Assembly: GCF_900110955.1 (NCBI RefSeq)
Contig: NZ_FOFR01000002.1
Location: forward strand, 496,001-560,000
DNA length: 64,000 bases
Source of the DNA: Lentzea xinjiangensis
Lineage (GTDB): Bacteria; Actinomycetota; Actinomycetes; Mycobacteriales; Pseudonocardiaceae
Reading direction: 5' to 3'
In this document: positions 45,966 to 52,799 of the stretch, piece by piece
How the letters are laid out: each line of letters begins with the position of its first letter
Position numbering within the stretch: position 1 is the first letter of the stretch
The notes under the pieces: model-generated
The model's input: the letters and a program-made list of their open reading frames with translations, nothing else
What the model was told of the DNA's origin: nothing
The model's database searches: none
Made by a program: the position numbers and the translations under genes

Positions 45966-46742
45966 TCAGTTGCCGGCCAGGTCGTTCACGCAGTAGGTGA
46001 TGCCCGGCGACGGTTCGGCGTACGAGACGACCGCGGCCTGACCGCAGTCGGCCGTGGCGGCCCTGACCACCTTCTCGATCTTGACGATCCTCTGGATCGC
46101 GAACTCGTTGCCGCCCTCGGAGCAGTCGACGACCTTCATCTCCATGTTGGTCTTGGCGATCTGCTCCTCGTAGCACTTGCCCTCTTCGAGCTTCTCGACG
46201 AGGCAGAGCTTGAGGGACGCGCCGCGCCGGCCGCTCTCGGTGTACTCGGCGTAAGCGTCGTCCGGGCAGGATCCGGTGGTCTCGTCCATCACCTTGGCGA
46301 TGAAGTAGTTCGCCTCCGGAGCGCCGCAGTCGACCTTCTTGTACCTCGGGTTGAGCGTGGTGCCCGTGATGCTCGCGCAGTCGCCCGCCTTGGCGGACGG
46401 CCCGGTGATGGCGCTCAGGCCACCGCTGACGAGCGCGCGCACGAGGATGAAGGCGCCCACGAGCACGACGACACCCACGATCGAACCGACGATCTTGCCG
46501 GCGCCGCTCTTCTTGGGCGGCGGCCCGTACGGCATGGGCTGACCGAAAGGCATCTGGCCGGGCGGCGGGCCGTACTGACCGGGCGGCGCGTACGGGTTGC
46601 CGGGATAGCCCTGCTGGGGCGGGCCGGGCTGGCCCGGCTGCTGCGCGTACGGGTCACCGGGCTGGCCGAGGGGCTGCTGCGGTTGCCCACCAGGAGGCGG
46701 CCCGTACGGCCCCGGCTGCTGCGGGTGGTTGGGGGTGGTCAC
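45966..46742 (-). CDS. LppU-like single-pass membrane protein, proline-rich N-terminus (paralogue 1)
   Basis: A 258-residue protein. Residues about 1-75 are Pro/Gln/Gly/Tyr-rich and cytoplasmic, a helix follows (about 80-105, IVGSIVGVVVLVGAFILVRA), and the outer domain has paired cysteines (AGDCASITG, VDCGAPEA, GSCPDDAY, LCLVEK, KCYEEQ, VDCSEGG, DCGQAA, TYCVNDL). The pattern resembles LppU-type proteins of unknown function. The GTG start has GGAGGAG. It is one of three related genes in tandem with 47168 and 47704. Confidence 0.82.
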   Translation of the reverse strand: MTTPNHPQQPGPYGPPPGGQPQQPLGQPGDPYAQQPGQPGPPQQGYPGNPYAPPGQYGPPPGQMPFGQPMPYGPPPKKSGAGKIVGSIVGVVVLVGAFILVRALVSGGLSAITGPSAKAGDCASITGTTLNPRYKKVDCGAPEANYFIAKVMDETTGSCPDDAYAEYTESGRRGASLKLCLVEKLEEGKCYEEQIAKTNMEMKVVDCSEGGNEFAIQRIVKIEKVVRAATADCGQAAVVSYAEPSPGITYCVNDLAGN

Positions 46743-46772
46743 AGGTTTCTCCTCCGTGGGGAACGCGAGAGA

Positions 46773-46812
46773 CGGCGAAACCGGAGCCGTGGGCACGACT
46801 CCGGTTTCGCCG
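46773..46812 (-). terminator. Hairpin between the small ORF and LppU-like paralogue 1
   Basis: CGGCGAAACCGGAG and its perfect complement CTCCGGTTTCGCCG give a 14-bp stem with a 12-base loop. On the minus strand it begins 12 bases after the stop of the 65-codon ORF, which it would terminate. Confidence 0.7.
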
Positions 46813-46824
46813 AGATCAGGTCTG

Positions 46825-47022
46825 CTAGGCGGGGGCGCCGGCGCGGTGGCCGAGCTCCGGCCGGGGCAACGGCCGCGCCTGTGCGGCCTCGTGGCGCCGC
46901 AGCGCCACGACGTGTCCGGAGGCGGCCCGCCCGATGCGCTCGACGGCCTCGGCGCCCACACCACCGGTGTTCTCGCCGCGGACCTCGCCGCGCGCAGGCG
47001 GAGCGGACTCAGTGGTGCTCAT
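46825..47022 (-). CDS. Small protein of unknown function
   Basis: A possible 65-residue protein starting MSTTESAPPARGEVRGENTG from ATG 47022, with a GGAGATGAG stretch upstream at long spacing. It has no cysteine and no membrane helix. It is rich in Ala, Arg, Glu and Gly, and a perfect 14-bp hairpin follows its stop closely, which supports a transcribed unit. I recognise no family. It could instead be untranslated leader of the LppU-like gene downstream. Confidence 0.45.
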   Translation of the reverse strand: MSTTESAPPARGEVRGENTGGVGAEAVERIGRAASGHVVALRRHEAAQARPLPRPELGHRAGAPA

Positions 47023-47167
47023 GCGGGTTTCTCATCTCCGGGTGCCCCGAACGGCCCATGCCCCCCGACACAGCCGGAGCAGAGCGTGCCACGCGAGCGG
47101 GCACGACGTCGGAGATTTGCGGAAACGTTACGGCGACCCGGGATCCCCTGACCGGCGGACGGCGCCG

Positions 47168-47653
47168 CTACGGTCGCTGGCCGCCGCGGTCGAGGCAGAA
47201 GGTGACGGCGGGTTCCGGGAAGACCGCCGCGCGCGCGTTCCCGCAGGCGGCGCGGTCGGTCCTGCCGGTGACCACCTTGGCGACCTTCACCGAGTCCTTC
47301 GTGCCGCAGTCGACCTTGGCGATGCCGGTGTCGGAGCTCTGGCCGTAGCAGGCGCCCTCGACGAAGTTCGGCATCAGGCAGAACGTGGAGTCGCCCGTGT
47401 ACGTCGAGTAGTCCATGCCGCCGGACGGGCACCTGTCCTCGTTCCAGGGCAGGATCTTGGCGATCTTGACGTTCGCCTGGTCGGAGGTGCAGTCGAGCGC
47501 CTGGAACTTCGGGTTGTCGAGCGCGCCGGAGATGCGCGCGCAGTCGCCGACCCGCGCCGAGCCCGCCGCCGCGTCGCCGAGCTGGGCCAGCACGAACGCG
47601 CCGAGCAGGACGAACGCGAGGACAACGCCGATACCCAGGCCGACCTTCTTCAT
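47168..47653 (-). CDS. LppU-like single-pass membrane protein (paralogue 2)
   Basis: A 161-residue protein: MKKVGLGIGVVLAFVLLGAF forms the membrane anchor and the outer domain repeats the paralogue cysteine pattern (VGDCARISG, LDCTSDQ, RCPSGG, FCLMPNF, ACYGQ, VDCGTKD, ACGNAR, TFCLDRG). Compared with paralogue 1 it lacks the long cytoplasmic tail. No ribosome binding site precedes ATG 47653; instead the ATG begins the 12-base loop of a perfect 17-bp inverted repeat whose 3' arm encodes the first residues after the loop. Confidence 0.82.
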   Translation of the reverse strand: MKKVGLGIGVVLAFVLLGAFVLAQLGDAAAGSARVGDCARISGALDNPKFQALDCTSDQANVKIAKILPWNEDRCPSGGMDYSTYTGDSTFCLMPNFVEGACYGQSSDTGIAKVDCGTKDSVKVAKVVTGRTDRAACGNARAAVFPEPAVTFCLDRGGQRP

Positions 47654-47670
47654 GGCCTGGGTATCGGCGT
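47625..47670 (-). repeat. Perfect 17-bp inverted repeat enclosing a start codon
   Basis: ACGCCGATACCCAGGCC (47625-47641) and its exact complement GGCCTGGGTATCGGCGT (47654-47670) flank 12 bases that, in the mRNA, read ATG AAG AAG GTC, the first four codons of LppU-like paralogue 2. The RNA would form a very stable hairpin with the start codon at the 5' side of the loop. Confidence 0.9.
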
Positions 47671-47703
47671 CAGAGCGGGATCAGCTCAACCGGGTTCACC
47701 CGA

Positions 47704-48288
47704 TCAGGAGCCTTCGTGCACACCCATGCAGTAGACCGAGGCCGGCTCGCTGAACCGCAGCTCGCTCGAACCCTCCGGGCACACGGTGCCCTCCTCGGGC
47801 GAGCCGTCGACCTTCTTGACGATCTTCACCGGCGACTCGGTGGTGCACGCCTCCTTCTTGAAGGCGCCGTCGTCACCGGAGGTGTAGCAGTTGCCCTCGG
47901 CGAGGTTCGGCATGAGGCACAGCGAGTCGCCGCCCGACTTCACCGGCTCGTAGATGCCCTCGTCCGGGCACGGGTCCTCGGCGTTGGCCAGCACCTTGGC
48001 GACCCGGTGCGTGGCGGCCGTGTCGCCGCAGCTCTGCGAGGAGACGTTCCAGTCGCCGTCGGGCTTGTCCACGTCCTTGGGCGAGGCGCTGACGCAGTCG
48101 CCGGCCTTGGTGCCGTTGAGCGCGGTGAACGCCCACACGCCGCCACCGATCAGCACGACGGCGAGCACGGCGACGATGACGGGCTTCAGCCAGGTGTTCT
48201 TCTTGGGCGACTCGTCGGTCTCGGCTTCCGTTGCAGCCGGTGCCACCGCGTCCGGGGGCTCGACGGGATCAGTCGACTCGGTGCTCAT
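47704..48288 (-). CDS. LppU-like single-pass membrane protein (paralogue 3)
   Basis: A 194-residue protein: an acidic cytoplasmic N-terminus (about 1-33), a helix (about 35-57, PVIVAVLAVVLIGGGVWAFT) and an outer domain with the shared cysteine pattern (AGDCVSASP, QSCGDTA, PCPDEGI, LCLMPNL, NCYTSG, ACTTES, VCPEGS, YCMGVH). ATG 48288 is the start. It is divergent from the XPB helicase gene across 108 bases. Confidence 0.82.
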   Translation of the reverse strand: MSTESTDPVEPPDAVAPAATEAETDESPKKNTWLKPVIVAVLAVVLIGGGVWAFTALNGTKAGDCVSASPKDVDKPDGDWNVSSQSCGDTAATHRVAKVLANAEDPCPDEGIYEPVKSGGDSLCLMPNLAEGNCYTSGDDGAFKKEACTTESPVKIVKKVDGSPEEGTVCPEGSSELRFSEPASVYCMGVHEGS

Positions 48289-48396
48289 GGGCGAGAACGT
48301 ACGACACCGGGTGTTGGCTGCGTGTGTCGGCTCACAGTTGCCGTCGCCAGTTGACGCAGGTCGAACGCATTTGGCGTCGTCAGGGAGACTTGTGGG

Positions 48397-50037
48397 GTGA
48401 CCGATGGCCCCTTGATCGTCCAGTCGGACAAGACGCTGCTGCTCGAGGTCGACCACCCGCTGGCCGACGACGCGCGCACGTCCATCGCGCCGTTCGCCGA
48501 GCTGGAGCGGGCGCCCGAGCACGTGCACACGTACCGCGTGACGCCGTTGGCGTTGTGGAACGCCCGCGCGGCCGGGCACGACGCCGAGCAGGTGGTGGAC
48601 GCGCTGGTGCGGTTCAGCCGCTACCCGGTGCCGCAGCCGCTGCTGGTCGACGTGGTCGACACGATGAGCCGGTTCGGGCGGCTGGTGCTGACCAACAACC
48701 CGGCGCACGGGCTGGTCCTGCACTCCAACGACCGCGCGGTGCTCGAAGAGGTGCTGCGCAACAAGAAGATCGCGCCGATGTTCGGGGCGCGCATCGACGA
48801 CGACACGGTCGTCGTGCACCCGAGCGAGCGCGGGCGGCTCAAGCAGCTGCTGCTCAAGGTCGGCTGGCCGGCCGAGGACCACGCCGGGTACGTCGACGGC
48901 GAGGCGCACCCGATCGAGCTGGAGGAGGACGGCTGGAAGCTGCGCGACTACCAGCGGCTCGCCGCGCGGGCGTTCTGGGCGGGCGGCTCCGGTGTCGTCG
49001 TGCTCCCCTGCGGCGCGGGCAAGACGCTGGTCGGCGCGGCCGCGATGGCCGAGGCGCAGGCGACCACGCTGATCCTGGTCACGAACACCGTTGCCGGTCG
49101 CCAGTGGAAGCGGGAGCTGATCGCGCGCACCTCGCTCACCGAGGAGGAGATCGGCGAGTACTCGGGTGAGCGCAAGGAGATCCGGCCGGTCACCATCGCG
49201 ACCTACCAGGTGATCACCCGCAAGTCGAAGGGCGAGTACAAGCACCTGGAGCTGTTCGACTCGCGCGACTGGGGCCTGATCGTCTACGACGAGGTGCACC
49301 TGCTGCCCGCGCCGGTCTTCCGGATGACCGCCGACCTCCAGTCGCGCCGCCGCCTGGGCCTGACGGCGACGCTGGTCCGCGAGGACGGTCAGGAGGGCGA
49401 CGTCTTCTCGTTGATCGGCCCGAAGCGCTACGACGTGCCGTGGCGCGACATCGAGGCGCAGGGCTGGATCGCGCCCGCCGAGTGCACCGAGGTCCGGGTG
49501 ACGCTCACGGACAACGAGCGGCTGCAGTACGCGACGGCCGAGCCGGAGGAGCGCTACAAGCTGTGCTCGACCGCGCGGACCAAGATCCCGGTGGTCAGGC
49601 GGGTGCTCGAACAGCACCCCGACGAGCCGGCGCTGGTGATCGGTGCTTACCTGGACCAGCTCGACGAGCTGGGTGAGGAGCTGGACGCACCGGTGATCAA
49701 GGGATCGACGAGGAACAAGGAACGCGAGGAGCTGTTCGACCGGTTCCGCAGGGGCGAGCTGCGCACGCTCGTCGTGTCGAAGGTCGCGAACTTCTCCATC
49801 GACCTGCCGGAGGCGTCCGTCGCGATCCAGGTGTCCGGCACGTTCGGCTCGCGCCAGGAGGAGGCGCAGCGGCTGGGCCGGATCCTGCGCCCCAAGGGCG
49901 ACGGCCGCCAGGCGCACTTCTACTCGGTCGTCTCCCGCGACACGCTCGACACCGACTACGCCGCGCACCGGCAGCGGTTCCTGGCCGAGCAGGGCTACGC
50001 GTACAAGATCGTCGACGCGGACGACCTGGTCGGATGA
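48397..50037 (+). CDS. XPB/ERCC3-family DNA repair helicase
   Basis: A 546-residue superfamily 2 DNA helicase of the bacterial XPB type (Rv0861c, ercc3). Visible parts are an N-terminal damage-recognition-like domain, KLRDYQRLAARAF (Q-motif region), Walker A VVVLPCGAGKTLVG, Walker B IVYDEVHLLPA, motif III LTATLVREDG containing the RED motif, and motif VI GSRQEEAQRLGRILRPKGDG. It unwinds DNA 3' to 5' and partners nucleases in repair. GTG 48397 is the start. The downstream hypothetical gene overlaps its stop. Confidence 0.95.
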   Translation: MTDGPLIVQSDKTLLLEVDHPLADDARTSIAPFAELERAPEHVHTYRVTPLALWNARAAGHDAEQVVDALVRFSRYPVPQPLLVDVVDTMSRFGRLVLTNNPAHGLVLHSNDRAVLEEVLRNKKIAPMFGARIDDDTVVVHPSERGRLKQLLLKVGWPAEDHAGYVDGEAHPIELEEDGWKLRDYQRLAARAFWAGGSGVVVLPCGAGKTLVGAAAMAEAQATTLILVTNTVAGRQWKRELIARTSLTEEEIGEYSGERKEIRPVTIATYQVITRKSKGEYKHLELFDSRDWGLIVYDEVHLLPAPVFRMTADLQSRRRLGLTATLVREDGQEGDVFSLIGPKRYDVPWRDIEAQGWIAPAECTEVRVTLTDNERLQYATAEPEERYKLCSTARTKIPVVRRVLEQHPDEPALVIGAYLDQLDELGEELDAPVIKGSTRNKEREELFDRFRRGELRTLVVSKVANFSIDLPEASVAIQVSGTFGSRQEEAQRLGRILRPKGDGRQAHFYSVVSRDTLDTDYAAHRQRFLAEQGYAYKIVDADDLVG

Positions 50038-50462
50038 CGTTCTGGTGGATGTGGGACCCGGCAGGGACCGCCCCCGTGCGGCGGTTCCGGTCGGAGGAGT
50101 CGCTGGCCCGCAGCGCCCCCGCCGCGCAGGTCGTCCGGTCCACCGACTTCACCTGCCCCTCCCAGCGGCGCCGCGCCACGGCCGTGCGGTCGGACTTCCT
50201 CCGGGTGACCGGTGACCCCGTCCACGTCGCGCTGGTCCGGCAACGGCTGTGGACGCTGCTCGTGGCGCTGCGCCGGGCCCAGCCGTTGAGGGACGCGCTG
50301 GCCACCGCCGTGCCCAGGCCGGGGCGGGCGGCGCTGGTCGCGGAGCCGTCCCGCGAGCTGGCCGAGCTCGACCGGCGGTTCGACCAGTTCGCGGCGGCGT
50401 TGCGGGTGCTGGTCGCGGACCCGACGCCGGAGCAGCTCCGCCACACCGCCGCCCTCGACTAG
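50034..50462 (+). CDS. Hypothetical protein coupled to the XPB helicase gene
   Basis: A 142-residue basic protein beginning MTFWWMWDPAGTAPVRRFRS. I recognise no family. Its ATG overlaps the helicase stop (ATGA), so it is co-translated and may be a helicase cofactor. The C-terminal half is helical (LVRQRLWTLLVALRRAQPLR). Its TAG stop is the left edge of an inverted-repeat element (50459-50523), so the original 3' end may have been changed by that element. Confidence 0.75.
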   Translation: MTFWWMWDPAGTAPVRRFRSEESLARSAPAAQVVRSTDFTCPSQRRRATAVRSDFLRVTGDPVHVALVRQRLWTLLVALRRAQPLRDALATAVPRPGRAALVAEPSRELAELDRRFDQFAAALRVLVADPTPEQLRHTAALD

Positions 50463-50523
50463 GGCGTGTCCCGTGAGTCCGTTCGATGGGAGTCACGGGC
50501 GAGAGTTCCGGGACACGCCCTAG
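50459..50523. repeat. 65-bp nested inverted-repeat element (MITE-like) or terminator
   Basis: The outer arms CTAGGGCGTGTCCCG (50459-50473) and CGGGACACGCCCTAG (50509-50523) are perfect 15-bp complements. Inside them CCGTGA (50471-50476) pairs with TCACGG (50493-50498). The short symmetrical form with CTAG at both ends looks like a miniature element or an insertion-sequence relic. It also can act as terminator for the helicase operon, and convergently for the protease gene. Confidence 0.6.
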
Positions 50524-50537
50524 GTCCGGGGAGCGGA

Positions 50538-51989
50538 TCAGGACAGGCGGGTGAGGTGCCCGACCTGCTGGCCGTAGCGGGCGCCCTGGCGCACCGTCAC
50601 CGTGCCGTCCGGTGCGACCTCGCAGGGGTTGTTCGCCGTGCACTGCTCGCCGTTGTCGTTGCCCGTGCTGTGCACACCGACGACGGTGACACCGTCCACG
50701 AGCACGATCGGCGCACCCGAGCCGCCGTGCGAGGGCCCGCACGCGGAGTCGTACCGGTAGGCGTTGTCCTGCGTGTAGCCCTCCTCGCGCAGGTGCGGGA
50801 CGACCGCCTCGATCGTGCACTCGAAGCGCTTGCCGTTGCCGGACGAGATGATGTCGACGCGGTCACCGGGCCGCGCCGGCCGGTCCGAGAGCCGGAAGAC
50901 CTTCACGCCCTTGGCCCTGAGCTGCGCGTAGGTCTGGTCGAGCCGGAAGAGCGCGGTGTCGGTGCCGGACATGGTGGCGTGGACGAGCCGGGTCGTCCTG
51001 GCCCTGGCCTGGAGGTAGCCCTGGCGGTCGCCGATGGTCACCGGCAGGTCGACGGGGACGTCCTCCAGCGTCTCGCCGGGCGCGGGGCGTTGCGGGACGC
51101 AGTGGCCGTTGGTGAGCAGCAGTGCCGGGTCGTCGTTGCGGGTCCTGCCGGTGCGGACGACAGACGCGGAGCAACCACCGATCGACGCGGCGCCTTCGAG
51201 GTCCGGGACGGGGGTGTCCGGCGGGTCCAGCCGGCCGGTGACGACGTCGCCGATCCAGCCCAGGAAGTGGTGGACGTCGGTGTAGATGACCGGCATGGCG
51301 TCTCCGGCCGCGCCGCTCACCAGGCCCGCCATCACCCAGCGGGCTCCGTCGCGGACGAGCGCGGGACCGCCGGAGTCCATGTTCGTCGCGGCGACGCTGC
51401 CGTCGGGCGCGCCGATGCACAGCTCGCGTCCGGCGGCGATGCCGTCGCAGGCCCGCGCCGGCTGGACCGCGGTGTCCGCCTCGCGCAGCTTCCGCGGGTA
51501 GCACTCCGGCCGGCGCTCACCGCACGTCATGCCCCAGCCGATGATCCGCGCCGTCGTGCCCTCGGCCGGCCGGGCCGCCGGCAGTGCGACGGGCTGGGCC
51601 TTCGCCCGCCGCTTCAGCTTCAGCAGGCCGATGTCGCCGTCGCGGACCGGGTGCGGCGAGTAGGTGATGAACCGCTCGACCGCGATCACCTCACCACCGC
51701 TGCCGGCGTCGGTCGAGCCGAGCCGGACCGACCAGTCCTTCGGCCTGCCGACCTGGGCGAGGCTCGGGTTGTTCCGGGTGCAGTGGCCCGCGGTGACGGC
51801 CCAGCCGGGCGCGACGAGCGTGACACCGCAGGTGTGGCCGTCCTCGCGGGGTGAGTCGGGCCGTTGCAGCGAGCCGGAGAACGGGTAGGCCGCCGCGGCC
51901 TCGACGCCGCCGCGGATCGCCAACGCCGGCGTGCCGGAGCCGATCACCGCGATGGCCGCGAGGGTGGTCGCCAGTAGGGCTTTTCGCAT
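50538..51989 (-). CDS. Secreted trypsin-like protease with two S1-type catalytic domains
   Basis: A 483-residue exported protein. The signal peptide is MRKALLATTLAAIAVIGSGT, ending in PALA, after which IRGG starts the mature trypsin fold. Domain 1 (about 25-245) has VTAGHC, DGDIGLLKL and NMDSGGPALV as the catalytic His, Asp and Ser. Domain 2 (about 255-483) has LLTNGHCV, GTDTALFRLD and CGPSHGGSGAPIV, again a full triad. Most S1 proteases have one domain, so this is a tandem fusion. ATG 51989 is the start, divergent from the response regulator gene. The target is unknown. Confidence 0.9.
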   Translation of the reverse strand: MRKALLATTLAAIAVIGSGTPALAIRGGVEAAAAYPFSGSLQRPDSPREDGHTCGVTLVAPGWAVTAGHCTRNNPSLAQVGRPKDWSVRLGSTDAGSGGEVIAVERFITYSPHPVRDGDIGLLKLKRRAKAQPVALPAARPAEGTTARIIGWGMTCGERRPECYPRKLREADTAVQPARACDGIAAGRELCIGAPDGSVAATNMDSGGPALVRDGARWVMAGLVSGAAGDAMPVIYTDVHHFLGWIGDVVTGRLDPPDTPVPDLEGAASIGGCSASVVRTGRTRNDDPALLLTNGHCVPQRPAPGETLEDVPVDLPVTIGDRQGYLQARARTTRLVHATMSGTDTALFRLDQTYAQLRAKGVKVFRLSDRPARPGDRVDIISSGNGKRFECTIEAVVPHLREEGYTQDNAYRYDSACGPSHGGSGAPIVLVDGVTVVGVHSTGNDNGEQCTANNPCEVAPDGTVTVRQGARYGQQVGHLTRLS

Positions 51990-52118
51990 GTGGCAAAGGG
52001 TTTCGAACCCGTGTGCGCGCCGGGTGATGGCCGCGCAACAACTGCGCACGGAAGTTCGTTGCGCAACCATGACAGGGCACGAACGTCCTCATGAGACCGG
52101 TCGGGAAGGCTGGAGGCC

Positions 52119-52799
52119 ATGCCGCGCGTACTGCTGATCGAGGACGACGAGGCGGTCCGCGAGGGACTGTCGCTCGCCCTGACCTACCAGGGACACACCG
52201 TGGACGCGGTGCGCACGGGCGAAGAGGGCCTCGAACTCCTCCTGGACGTCGCGCCCGACGTCGTCGTGCTGGACCTGATGCTGCCCGGCGTGGACGGGTT
52301 CGAGGTGTGCCGCCGCATCCGCGCGTCCGGTGACCTCCCGATCATCATGCTGACCGCGCGCAACGACGACATCGACGTCGTGGCGGGCCTGGAGGCGGGC
52401 GCCGACGACTACGTGGCCAAACCGGCCCAGCCGCGCGTGCTGGAGGCCCGCATCCGCGCCGTGCTGCGCCGCTCCTCGGTCCCGGCCGCCGAGGTCGCGG
52501 CCGAGCGCCACGGCGACCTGACGATCGACCGCGAGGGCCTCGTCGTGACGCGGCACGGCCGGCCGGTGGCGCTCGCACCGACGGAACTGCGGCTGCTGCT
52601 GGAGCTCTCGTCGTCACCCGGCCGCGTGATGTCGCGGCAGCAGCTCCTGCAGTCCGTGTGGGACCAGGGTTACCTCGGCGACTCGCGGCTGGTCGACGCG
52701 TGCGTGCAGCGGCTGCGCTCGAAGATCGAGGAGGACCCGGCGGCACCCCGGTACGTCCAGACCGTGCGGGGCTTCGGCTACCGGTTCGGACCGCTGTGA
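52119..52799 (+). CDS. OmpR-family response regulator (CseB-like)
   Basis: A 226-residue regulator. The receiver domain (1-120) has acidic pocket EDD at 8-10 and the phosphoacceptor D52 in VVVLDLMLPG; the conserved lysine is in DDYVAKPAQ. The C-terminal winged helix (about 130-226) ends RYVQTVRGFGYRFGPL. ATG 52119 follows GGAGG. The stop overlaps the GTG of the histidine kinase gene. Gene order regulator-kinase-GerMN lipoprotein resembles MtrA-MtrB-LpqB and the CseBC envelope-stress pair. Confidence 0.93.
   Translation: MPRVLLIEDDEAVREGLSLALTYQGHTVDAVRTGEEGLELLLDVAPDVVVLDLMLPGVDGFEVCRRIRASGDLPIIMLTARNDDIDVVAGLEAGADDYVAKPAQPRVLEARIRAVLRRSSVPAAEVAAERHGDLTIDREGLVVTRHGRPVALAPTELRLLLELSSSPGRVMSRQQLLQSVWDQGYLGDSRLVDACVQRLRSKIEEDPAAPRYVQTVRGFGYRFGPL

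Noticed and set aside
48361-48375. TCGAACGCATTTGGC before the XPB helicase as a LexA/SOS box
   Set aside because: Only one half matches the actinobacterial SOS consensus TCGAAC-N4-GTTCGA; the second half does not.
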